NCBI GenBank assembly: GCA_009760885.1
Contig: CM019716.1
Location: forward strand, 11,230,438 to 11,294,437
Origin: Achatina immaculata
Taxonomy: Eukaryota; Mollusca; Gastropoda; Stylommatophora; Achatinidae
DNA length: 64,000 nucleotides
Direction: 5' to 3'
Positions 1-11,400 of the stretch are shown here, in pieces. Position 1 is the stretch's first letter, and every line of letters starts with the position of its first letter. Position numbers and translations under genes: made by a program. Under the pieces are notes generated by a model that saw nothing but the letters and a program-made list of their open reading frames with translations, did no database searches and had not been told where the DNA came from.

Positions 1-1376
1 TCCTTATAGTTAGGAGGTTGTGTCTATGACTAGTCTCTATAGTTAGGAGGTTGTGTCTCTGACTAGTCCCTATAGTTAGGAGGTTGTGTCTCTGACTAGT
101 CCCTATAGTTAGGAGGTCGTGTCTATGGCTATTCCCTATAGTTAGGAGGTTGTGTCTATGACTAGTCTCTATAGTTAGGAGGTCGTGTCTATGACTAGTC
201 CTTATAGTTAGGAGGTTGTGTCTCTGACTAGTCTCTATAGTTAGGAGGTTGTGTCTCTGACTAGTCTCTATAGTTAGGAGGTTGTGTCTCTGACTAGTCC
301 TTATAGTTAGGAGGTTGTGTCTCTGACTAGTCTCTATAGTTAGGAGGTTGTGTCTCTGACTAGTCTCTATAGTTAGGAGGTTGTGTCTCTGACTAGTCCT
401 TATAGTTAGGAGGTTGTGTCTCTGACTAGTCTCTATAGTTAGGAGGTTGTGTCTCTGACTAGTCTCTATAGTTAGGAGGTCGTGTCTATGGCTATTCCCT
501 ATAGTTAGTAGGTCATGTCTATGGTTAGTCCCTATAGTTAGGAGGTCATGTCTATGGTTAGTCCCTATAATTAGGAGGTCATGTCTATGGTTAGTCCCTA
601 TAGTTAGGAGGTCATGTCTATGGTTAGTCCCTATAGTTAGGAGGTTGTGTCTATGGTTAGTCCCTATAGTTAGGAGGTCATGTCTATGGTTAGTCCCTAT
701 AGTTAGGAGGTCATGTCTATGGTTAGTCCCTATAGTTAGGAGGTTGTGTCTATGGTTAGTCCCTATAGTTAGGAGGTCATGTCTATGGTTAGTCCCTATA
801 GTTAGGAGGTCATGTCTATGGTTAGTCCCTATAGTTAGGAGGTCATGTCTATGGTTAGTCCCTATAGTTAGGAGGTCATGTCTATGGTTAGTCCCTATAG
901 TTAGGAGGTCATGTCTATGGTTAGTCCCTATAGTTAGGAGGTTGTGTCTGTGGCTAGTCCCTATAGTTAGGAGGTCATGTCTATGGTTAGTCCTTATAGT
1001 TAGGTCATGTCTATGACTAGTCCCTATAGTTAGGAGGTTGTGTCTATGACTATTCCCTATAGTTAGGAGGTTGTGTCTATGACTAGTCCCTATAGTTAGG
1101 AGGTCATGTCGGTGACTAGTCCCTATAGTTGAGAAGTCATGCCTATGGCTAGTCCCTGTAGTTAGGAGGTCATGTCTATGACTAGTCCTTATAGTTAAGA
1201 GGTCATGTCTATGACTAGTCCTTATAGTTGGGAGGCTGTGTCTATGACTAATCCCTATAATTAAGAGGTCGTGCCTATGACTAGTCCCTTTAGTTAAGAG
1301 GTTGTGTCTATGACTAGTCCATGTAGTTAGGAGGTCATGTCTATGGCTAGTCCTTATAGTTGGGAGGTCATGTCTA
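1..1376. repeat. 33-bp minisatellite, ~41 copies
   Basis: The unit is close to CCCTATAGTTAGGAGGTCAT plus GTCTATGGTTAGT. Subfamilies differ at GTCATG/GTTGTG and GGTTAGT/GACTAGT. It runs from the window's left edge, so the true length is larger. Copies decay toward the right end. The period is a multiple of three, which creates a meaningless 123-codon open frame at 645-1016. Confidence 0.95.
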
Positions 1377-1615
1377 AGAAGAATATCTTGTTGGATTCAC
1401 TTAAGGACTTTAAATAATCCGTTGTAACTTGTTCCGAATCAGCATGATATGTATGGCTAAGATCACCACAGCAATATCAGCAGAACAAACAAGCTGCTGT
1501 AGCCTGTTCTCATCCAACATAAGATTATCACAGCAACATCAACAGAGAACACAACATCACATTTCCACACACATTGACAAAAATCACATTCTCTTCAGAT
1601 TTTGTTGTCTGCTCA

Positions 1616-2290
1616 AAATGTCTTCACATATTCACAGCTTGCTTAATATACCTTCACATAGTCACAGCCTTCTCAGTATATCTTATATAGTCACAACCTT
1701 CTTAGTATTTAGTATATCTTCACATAGTCACAGCCTTCTTTGTATATCTTCACATAGTCACAGCCTTCTCAGTATATCTTCTTATAGTCACAGCCTTCAC
1801 AGTATATCTTATATAGTCACAACCTTCTTAGTATTTAGTATATCTTCACATAGTCACAGCCTTCTTTGTATATCTTCACATAGTCACATCCTGCTCAGTA
1901 TATCTTCTTATAGTCACAGCCTTCTTTGTATATCTTCACATAGTCACATCCTGCTCAGTATATCTTCTTATAGTCACAGCCTTCACAGTATATCTTCACA
2001 TTGTCACATCCTGCTCAGTATATCTTCTTATAGTCACAGCCTTCACAGTATATCTTCACATTGTCACAGTGTGCTCAGTATATCTTCTTATAGTCACAGC
2101 CTTCTCAGTATATCTTCACATAGTCACATCCTGCTCAGTATATCTTCTTATAGTCACAGCCTTCTTTGTATATCTTCACATAGTCACATCCTGCTCAGTA
2201 TATCTTCTTATAGTCACAGCCTTCACAGTATATCTTCACATTGTCACAGCGTGCTCAGTATATCTTCACATTGTCACAGTCAGTTACTGT
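1616..2290. repeat. 30-bp minisatellite
   Basis: Copies of AGTATATCTTCACATAGTCA plus CAGCCTTCTC run with variants (CTTATAG, CATTGTC, TTTGTA) and some longer composite units containing TTAGTATTTAG. It stays open in one frame for 301 codons only because the period is a multiple of three. Confidence 0.93.
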
Positions 2291-2351
2291 CAATAAAGAC
2301 AAATATGTCCAGTGTTTGCTGGGTGGAGATTTGAGAGGAAGGAGTAAAGTC

Positions 2352-2577
2352 ACTTTTCTAGAGCCATCATCACAGCATGTACAGGCTAGGTTTTCTAGAG
2401 CCATCATCACAGCATGTACAGGCTAGGTTTTCTAGAGCCATCATCACAGCATGTACAGGCCAGGTTTTCTAGAGCCATCATCACAGCATGTACAGGCTAG
2501 GTTTTCTAGAGCCATCATCACAACATGTACAGGCTAGGTTTTCTAGAGCCATCATCACAGCATGTACAGGCTGGATT
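2352..2577. repeat. 37-bp minisatellite, 6 copies
   Basis: The unit begins TTTCTAGAGCCATCATCACA and ends GCATGTACAGGCTAGGT. Copies are nearly identical. Non-repetitive AT-rich sequence with no gene follows to about 2845. Confidence 0.93.
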
Positions 2578-2845
2578 TTTGATTTTCTTCCTGACAGAGT
2601 AAACCATAGACATGACCTTTATGAGAAACCATATTTCCCAGATGAGATAATCCATGTTTAGAGCTCTTTAACTTTTTTTGTTTCATTTTATTTTTCTTCA
2701 TGAGCTCCCGATATATTTCTTTATGTGCTTGCATTGTTTCACACTGGTTGAATATTAAGACAAGAGATGGTGGTTACAATTCATTTATTGTAGTGAAATA
2801 TTTTATATTTATATATATCATTGTAAGTCCTTTGGACATTCTTCA

Positions 2846-3180
2846 TTATCACTATCAGCAGCTTCTCCATCATTGCTGTCAACTTCTGCATCATTGCTGA
2901 CAACTTCTGCATCATTGCTGTCAACTTTCTGCATCATTGCTGTCAACTTTCTGCATCATTGCTGTCAACTTCTGCATCATTGCTGTCAACTTCTGCATCA
3001 TTGCTGTCAACTTCTGCATCATTGCTGTCAACTTCTGCATCATTGCTGTCAACAACTTCTCCATCATTGCTGTCAACAACTTCTCTATCATTGTTGTCAA
3101 CAACTTCTCTATCATTGCTGTCAACAACTCCCTCATTGCTGTCATTGACTTCTCCATCATTGCTGTCAACAACTTGTCAT
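2846..3180. repeat. 21-bp minisatellite, ~15 copies
   Basis: The unit is CATCATTGCTGTCAACTTCT(G); later copies gain AAC to become 24 bp. A unique stretch of ~180 bp and a short TG-rich run at 3358-3390 then lead to the mariner left end. Confidence 0.93.
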
Positions 3181-3495
3181 GGTTCACATACACACCTGAA
3201 CTGTTGTCCATGTGAGTTCCGGCTGTGGCCTATTTTCCTGGTATTTTTTCTGGCCATGTGGGTGGTGAAGCTAAAGATGTGGTTTACAGTTGTCTTTCTT
3301 TCTCTGAACATGCATCACATGTTATTCCTGTTCCATTTTATGCACAAGAACATACAAGTGTGTGTGTGTCCGTGCGTGCGTTCATGCGTGTGCAGGGTGT
3401 TTTTAAAGTCTCACTACACCTTCCATGTAAAAATGAAGAAAATGACGTCATAAAAAAATGTGCTGCACAGTCAGTCATAAAGAAAAATGCAGTGA

Positions 3496-4524
3496 ATGGT
3501 TGCCATCTGCTGGAGTAATTTTTTTCACTCAAAACAGAATGCTGTTATCAATGGAAGAAAGAATTTTTTGGTTGAACAGGTGTTTCGAAATGGCGGTCGA
3601 TACACATGGGTGGTTGTTCAAAGACTGATAGCAAAATTTCCTAATAAACAACCTCCCCATCACACTACGGTTAGAAATTTGTTGAATAAGTTTTGTGATA
3701 CGGGAACTGTGGAAGATGCTCTGCGATCTGGTAGGCCTGCTGTGTCTGAAGAAAAATGTCCAGATATCCAAGACAGAATCCTGAAAAGTCCATGCAAGTC
3801 CTTAAGGAAAATGTCGCAAGAAGTGAATGTATCTCTGAGCACAGGGCACAGAATTCTTAAACATCGGTTAAATTTTCATCCATACAAGATTTCTGTTGTG
3901 TCTGATCTAAAAGAGTGTGACAATCAATCCAGAGTCAACTACTCCATGTGGTTTCAATCATTTTTAGCCGAAGAAGACGAGTCAGTTCTCGATTTAACAT
4001 TCTTCTCTGATGGAGCATGGTTTCATCTATCTGGATACATTAATAGCCAAAATAATCTTATTTAGAGCAGTGTTAATCCCAATGCATTTCATGAAGCGTC
4101 GCCACATGGTGCAAAAATTGGGGTATGGTGTGGCATCAGTAGAAAACGTTTAATTGGACCAATTTTCTTCAACAACACTATAAATGCCGATCAATATCGT
4201 ACTGACATTCTTTTTTAGAACAGCTGAATGAATGTGAAATTGAAGAAGCGTGATTCCAGCAAGATGGCGCAAATGTGCACATAGCTAGAGCAACACACGG
4301 TTTTTTTTTTTTAAAGAAATTTTCGCAAATCGCATAATGTCTCGTGGAATATGGCCTGCTCATTCTCCAGATCTAAATCCATTAGATTATTATCTATGGA
4401 GTTTCTTGAAAAGAAATATTTACAGAAATAATGTACAAACAATTGAGGACCTGAAAGAAGCAATCAGAATTATCATTCAAGAAATAAGAACATACATGTT
4501 GCACAAGGTATTTGACAATATGAA
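3496..4524 (+). pseudogene. Broken mariner-family transposase
   Basis: An N-terminal helix-turn-helix region (VFRNGGRYTWVVVQRLIAKF) is followed by a second HTH (VSLSTGHRILKHRLNFHPYK). Then come the first catalytic Asp in FFSDGAWFHLSGYINSQN, the second in QQDGA (about 4259, another frame), and the third in WPAHSPDLNPLDYYLW (4352-4402). An in-frame TAG at 4063-4065, frameshifts and a T-run near 4300 interrupt it. The C-terminus is replaced by the LINE fragment after DNMKID. It cannot make a working transposase. Confidence 0.85.
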
Positions 4525-5155
4525 GATTGATTGATTGACTGACTGATCTTTATTTCAAAAGGGTTAAGAATTGGGCACGCAGGCCCGTCTGACATTCTGC
4601 CCTTTATCATACATCTTTCACTCTATTCCAGACATTCTACAGATATGCTGTTCATATAACAAACATAACTAACATTGAAGCTGAGAGATATAAAATAAAA
4701 TATAACATTTACGTTTCGCTCTTAAATATTCACTCAGTACAGAGCTAACTACATACATTATAAATGACTATCTACTAAACAAAATTTTGGGGACTATTCA
4801 GAAAACAATTAATTGTATTCGGTGTCTGTAAGAGCAGCTTAAGATAACTTTTAAGTTTTATAATTCATGGAGACATGTAGTCGACATCAAATAGATATTG
4901 GGAAAGCTTGTAGTTGTAGGAGGGAGTATAATTTATATTTTTTATATAGGATGGGAGGGTATTCCAAAGATGAGCAGCAGGATAACTAAAGCTTTTCTTG
5001 TAAAGATCAAGTCTAGGTTTTGGAAGACATATGTTGAAGAGACATGTACAGTCATGTCTTGAAGCCCGTGGTGGACATTTCCAACACCTGTTATAATGAA
5101 TATTTCAGTGGTACATTCCAGTAACCAAAAACAGCGTTGTATCATTGCAGTCACT
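4521..5155 (-). mobile_element. LINE 3'-end fragment nested in mariner
   Basis: On the minus strand 5105-4865 reads as a reverse-transcriptase C-terminus containing ASRHDCTCLFNICLPKPRLD and SYPAAHLWNTLPSYIK, stopping at TGA 4867-4865. W-N-x-L-P is the usual closing motif of Jockey/CR1-like ORF2 proteins. A 3' UTR with AATAAA follows and the element ends in ATCAATC repeats at about 4521-4540. It is 5'-truncated. Confidence 0.72.
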
Positions 5156-5301
5156 GTTGTAACTAATTAAATTACTTTTTTTAGCACATTTTGTGATGTC
5201 ATTTACTTCATTTTAAAATTTTTTTTACATAGAAAGTGTAGTGAGACTTAAAAAAAAACCCTGTATTTATATATATATATATGCTGTATGTTTATGTTTA
5301 G

Positions 5302-5495
5302 CTGTCAGTGCGGCAGGCAGTGAGAGAGAACGAGACAACCCTGATGGTTTGACGATGTCAAAGGTCAGGAGCGATGAAACTATGGAAGTTAAGATGAGAA
5401 GAACAGACAGACTGCCTCCTTCGTGTGCGGCAGCAGCGGAAGACAGTGTCAGCGTGGGGAGTATCACAGGATCCAATGCTTCTCTTGCTTCTGCT
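5302..5495 (+). CDS. sowah: SOWAH gene, first visible exon (linker)
   Basis: The exon follows an acceptor ending TTTATGTTTAG at 5301 and ends at GCTTCTGCT before the donor GTAAGT at 5496. It enters with the last two bases of a codon, so the missing upstream exon ends in phase 1. It encodes 64 residues rich in Ser, Arg and acidic residues (SERERDNPDG, then a run of four alanines and SVSVGSITGSNASLASA). No domain is recognisable. It lies only 38 bp downstream of the right end of a mariner-type element, so the preceding intron carries that insertion. Confidence 0.7.
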
Positions 5496-8400
5496 GTAAG
5501 TATGTCCTCTTTGTGTTGCCTTGGCTTGAAGAGAACATGATGCTGCAAGGTATCTTTTTCTTGAGTCACATGACCTGCCTTTATTATGTTTAGTCACATG
5601 ACCTGCCTTTATTTTGTTCAGTCACATGACCTGCCTTTATTATGTTCAATCATGTGACCTGCCTTTATTATGTTCAGTCATGTAATCTACCTTTATTCTC
5701 ATAATGAAGTGTAAATTGCTGTCATTGATTGTACAAAACAGTGCAGTACAGACAACATACTCATGCTTAGATTGAAATGTCAGATTTAAATTAAGTGTTA
5801 AAGGTTTGAATGTTTTGACAAATTTTTGACTTGCTAGAGAGACTTGAGAAAGCCATCATCTTACTGTGGACATGATTGACTCCATGATCATATATCAGAT
5901 ATGAGCAGTGGTGTCCATTTCGTGATACTCTGCCATCTTGTCTATCTAAGATGTCTGTAAAAGAAAAATGACAACAATTATTGAGTTTAAACTTGGTGTG
6001 TAATCCTAAAGAAGTTGAATTATCTTTCTGAGAATTAATAAGAACTGTTTATCACATTTTGTCGTAGTTTAGGCCATGGACTTTTCTGTCACCTCTCATG
6101 TTTAAGACTGACTATGCAACAGCATGTTCTTGTGGGCAGTACCACAGAGAGGAGCATGTACCACCTCAATGAAGTAGTCCTATATTCCTGTCTCCACAGT
6201 CCCACACTCCTATCTCCACAGTCCCACATTCCTATCTCCACAGTCCCACACTCCTATCTCCACAGTCCCACACTCCTATCTCCACAGTCCCACACTCCTG
6301 TCTCCACAGTCCCACACTCCTATCTCCACAGTCCCACATTCCTATCTCCACAGTCCCACATTCCTATCTCCACAGTCCCACACTCCTATCTCCACAGTCC
6401 CACACTCCTATCTCCACAGTCCCACATTCCTGTCCCACACAGGAAAATGTGGAGATCGTAAGAAAAATGGAATATTTTCATGTGTACTTCTGCTGAACAG
6501 AGGAGTCAGATAAGAAATTCCTTGTGTTCCTGCTGACTGTTAAACTGCAGAAGTTTCTCTTGGAGTCTGCTGAATGAAAGAAAAGTGACTTTATTATTTC
6601 ATTGTTTCTCAGGGGTCCCAGAAATCTCAGGGCTCTAGCACATCTGGCGTGGCGTCCATGGAGGAGGACAGCAACGTGTCAGTGATAAGTGTCAAGGACA
6701 AGATTAAAAAACTGAACAAGAATATCTCGGAATCTGATCTCAACCAGCCCAGACCGGCCGGCACAGGTGGAGGGAACAAGAAGAATTATAAGCATGCAGT
6801 GAGTTTACCTTTTATTCTTATCTTTGTTTTTATCATCATCATCATCATCATTGCCATCCATATTCTGCACATGTAGGTCACACAGAAGTGTTAAGGGTTA
6901 CCAATACTGCCCTATGTCCGAGAGATAAACTGGAGGTGTTGGATGATATTCAGTCTTGCAACCTACGTCCGAGAGATAAACTGGAGGTGATGGATGAGAT
7001 TCATCCTTGCACCCTACGTCCGAGAGATAAACTGGAGGTGATGGATGAGATTCAGCCTTGCACCATATGTCCGAGAGATAAACTGGAGGTGATGGATGAG
7101 ATTCAGCCTTGCACCCTACGTCCGAGAGATAAACTGGAGGTGTTGGATGATATTCAGCCTTGCAACCTACGTCCGAGAGATAAACTGGAGGTGATGGATG
7201 AGATTCATCCTTGCACCCTACGTGCGAGAGATAAACTGGAGGTGATGGATGAGATTCATCCTTGCACCCTACGTGCGAGAGATAAACTGGAGGTGATGGA
7301 TGAAATTCATCCTTGCACCCTACGTGTGAGAGATAAACTGGAGGTGATGGATGAGATTCATCCTTGCACCCTACGTGCGAGAGATAAACTGGAGGTGATG
7401 GATGAAATTCATCCTTGCACCCTACGTGTGAGAGATAAACTGGAGGTGATGGATGAGATTCATCCTTGCACCCTACGTGCGAGAGATAAACTGGAGGTGA
7501 TGGATGAAATTCATCCTTGCAGCCTACGTGTGAGACTGGTGGAGAAGCCTGCTCCGTGTTGATCACGAGAACAGTGCAGGTTGTCACAGTCTTCCTGTAC
7601 CTGGTAGTATAAATAAGTTCTTTCTTCTTAACAGTTTTATCTCATTATTGTTCTCTTGTAACCATTATCATGTTCTGCTCCTCACTGTTCATTGCTTCTT
7701 CACAGTTTTATCTCATTATTGTTCTCTTGTAACCATTATCATGTTCTGCTCCTCACTGTTCATTGCTTCTTCACAGTTTTATCTCATTATTGTTCTCTTG
7801 TAACCATTATCATGTTCTGCTCCTCACTGTTCATTGCTTCTTCACAGTTTTATCTCATTATTGTTCTCTTGTAACCATTATCATGTTCTGCTCCTCACTG
7901 TTCATTGCTTCTTCACAGTTTTATCTCATTATTGTTCTCTTGTAACCATTATCATGTTCTGCTCCTCACTGTTCATTGCTTCTTCACAGTTTTATCTCAT
8001 TATTGTTCTCTTGTAACCATTATCATGTTCTGCTCCTCACTGTTCATTGCTTCTTCACAGTTTTATCTCATTATTGTTCTCTTGTAACCATTATCATGTT
8101 CTGCTCCTCACTGTTCATTGCTTCTTCACAGTTTTATCTCATTATTGTTCTCTTGTAACCATTATCATATTCTGCTCCTCACTGTTCATTGCTTCTTCAC
8201 AGTTTTATCTCATTGTTCTCTTGTAACCATTATCATGTTCTGCTCCTCACTGTTCATTGCTTCTTCACAGTTTTATCTCATTATTGTTCTCTTGTAACCA
8301 TTATCATGTTCTGCTCCTCACTGTTCATTGCTTCTTCACAGTTTTATCTCATTATTGTTCTCTTGTAACCATTATCATGTTCTGCTCCTCACTGTTCATT

Positions 8401-11400
8401 GCTTCTTCACAGTTTTATCTCATTATTGTTCTCTTGTAACCATTATCATGTTCTGCTCCTCACTGTTCATTGCTTCTTCACAGTTTTATCTCATTATTGT
8501 TCTCTTGTAACCATTATCATGTTCTGCTCCTCACTGTTCATTGCTTCTTCACAGTTACAAATTATCTCATTATGTTCTCTTGTAACCATTATCATGTTCT
8601 GCTCCTCACTGTTCATTGCTTCTTCACAGTTACAAATTATTGTTCTCATATAGCCACTGACCTGATGTTCTCATGTAGCCACTAACCTGGTGTTCTCATG
8701 TAGCCACTAACCTGGTGTTCTCCCACTAACCTGGTGTTCTCCCACTAACCTGGTGTTCTCCCACTAACCTGGTGTTCTCATGTAGCCACTAACCTGGTGT
8801 TCTCATGTAGCCACTAACCTGGTGTTCTCATGTAGCCACTAATCTGGTGTTCTCATGTAGCCACTAACTTGATGTTCTCATGTACCACTAACCTGATGTT
8901 CTCATGTAGCCACTAACCTGATGTTCTTATGTAGCCACTAACCTGAATGTTCTTGTGTAGCCACTAACCTGATGTTCTCATCATTGTCAGCCATATCTCT
9001 CATAGCTATGCTTGCTGATTTATTTTCTTGTGAAGATTTATTGTTTTGTCTTCTCTGTTGCTCTTGACAAGACCATAATGCTTAAATGTTGAGTTGTTGT
9101 TTTTCATGTTCATATTATTTCTTGCTGCTCCTTCTTCCTTTTACTTTCTATCTTTTTTGTAAAACTGAAGCACATACCAAGGGTGATTGATAAGTTTTTG
9201 GCATAAGGTGCAAATACTTGAAACACACAGTTGATATTAGGTGCATTTGTAGATCAGGTTAATGTAAGATTAAACGCCAAGTTTCAAGAAATTAACTGCA
9301 ACCAGTGTTTTTTTTACAGGCTACTGAAGTGGTATGGGGTGGCAGAAATTGAGAAAATGGATAACATTTCTCATCGAGCAGTCATTCACTACCTCTGCAT
9401 CAAGGGCTTATCATCGAAGGCGATCCCTGAGGATATGGTGGAGACTGCCCCTTCTTACAGCACAGTGAAGAAATGGGTAGCTCAGTTCAAACATGGAAGG
9501 GAGAGTCTGGAAGATGATCCCCGTCCAGGAAGACCAAGAATGGTAACCACTGATGAAACCACCGGCAGAATCCACGACATAATAATGTACATTCTTACAA
9601 AGTTGGGCATCTCCCAGGAACGTGGAACTTCAGCAATTTGTGACTGTGGATGAGACTTGGGTTCATCATTTTCAACTAGAAACCAAAGAACAGTCAAAGC
9701 AGTGGAAACATGATGGATCCCTACGTCCAAAGAAAGCAAGGGTGGTTCTGTCTGCAGGCAAAGTGATGGCTTCCATATTTTGGTATTCAGAAGGTGTGCT
9801 ATTGGTAGACTATCTTCAAAAGGGCAGAATGGTCACTGGGGCCTACTATGCTAATCTTGTGAAGCAACTGCGGGTCAAATTGAAGGAAAAGTGTCGAGGG
9901 AGATTGACGAGAGGAGTCATCTTTCATCAAGACACTGCTGCAGTTCACAAGTCAGCGGTGGTAACGGCTACCATTCATGAATGTGGCTTCCAGCTTCTTG
10001 AACATCCTCCTTATGCCCCAGGTTTGGCCCCTTCGGACTATTACCTTTTATCAAACTCAAAAAGGAGCTCAGTGGTCGCAAATTTGCTTCAGATGATGAC
10101 GTCATTCATGCTTTAGACCACTTTCTACTGGCACAAGATTCTGACTTTTACAAAGAAGGGATCTGTATGCTCCAGGATTGCTGGACTAAGTGCATAAACT
10201 TGCAGGGGGACTATGTTAAGAAATAACCTAAAAAAGTTGTCCACAAATAATCCATTGTACCTTATGCCGAGAACTTATCAATCACCCCTCGTACTTTTTG
10301 TTAATCAGTACTCAAGTTTTACCACAACAAGCCATGGTTCGATGAACAAAATGGCACAGAAGCTGAATCTGTACCAGCAGAAGCCATTACCTATTAGTTG
10401 TTCCTGTTTCTTCTAGTGTCTGTACTGTGTGTGTGTGTTTGCTGGGGGGGTGGGAGTGGGAAGGGGGCTTTTTCTCCATGAGAACGTGATAATCTTCTGT
10501 AATTATTGTCATTCAGTATCTGTAGTTTCCATCATAGAGTTGGCAGCTTGTCATTCAGTATCTGTAGTTTCCATCATAGAGTTGGCAGCTTGTCATTCAG
10601 TATCTGTAGTTTCCATCATAGAGTTGGCAGCTTGTCATTCAGTATCTGTAGTTTCCATCATAGAGTTGGCAGCTTGTCATTCAGTATCTGTAGTTTCCAT
10701 CATAGAGTTGGCAGCTTGTCATTCAGTATCTGTAGTTTCCATCATAGAGTTGGCAGCTTGTCATTCAGTATCTTTAGTTTCCATTATAGTGTTGGCACCT
10801 TGTTTTAGTCTCATCACATTCAAAACAGTTTGTTCTATGCATAATCTCAGACATGCTGTTTTAAATGTTTTGTCCACCGAAACATTCAATGTTCCAGATA
10901 TTTATGTTGTATAAGCAACAGTTTTTCATTTACATTTAAAAAAAATTATTTATTCATTACACCTTCTTGTCTTTATTCTTGTCTAATGCTGACATTGAAC
11001 ATTCTATGAAATCATTCCATTTTGTTCTGATCACAACTCTGACCTATTTATTTTGTCAGGGTGGAGATGATGATGATAATTCTCACTCATATGGATTTGT
11101 CACCGTAAGTTTTATGTTATACATAAATATTATTCTATTTTATACTGTCCTCTTACAAAACATTGATATCATTTTGGGCAATTACAAAACATACTGATAT
11201 AAATCTTGGCAGTTACAAAACATACTGATATAAATCTTGGCAATTACAAAACATATTGATATAAATCTTGGCAGTTACAAAACATACTGATATAAATCTT
11301 GACAACTGATCAAGTTTTTCAAACTTATAGTGTAACAGTTTAAAGCTGGTCTCAGATAAAAGGGATGGTGACTGCAGTAAAACTGGTTGAAATAAATAAG

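Larger units (their letters stand above)
3393..5263 (+). mobile_element. Mariner-type DNA transposon, degenerate, with nested LINE scrap
   Basis: Ends are inverted. The left end begins CAGGGTGTTTTTAAAGTCTC and continues ACTACACCTTCCATGTAAAA; the right end (5222-5263) is its reverse complement with small indels, ending CCCTG. The element is 1871 bp, of which about 635 bp (4521-5155) is a foreign LINE 3' fragment. A flanking TA is visible only on the right. Confidence 0.85.

Noticed and set aside
1..1376. Regularly spaced direct repeats resembling a CRISPR array
   Set aside because: Units are contiguous with no unique spacers, and the genome is eukaryotic. The same applies to every other array here.
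6888..7587. Open frames over 220 codons on both strands in the 51-bp array
   Set aside because: A 17-codon period keeps both strands open; it lies in an intron 100 bp after a strong donor and has no acceptor in frame.
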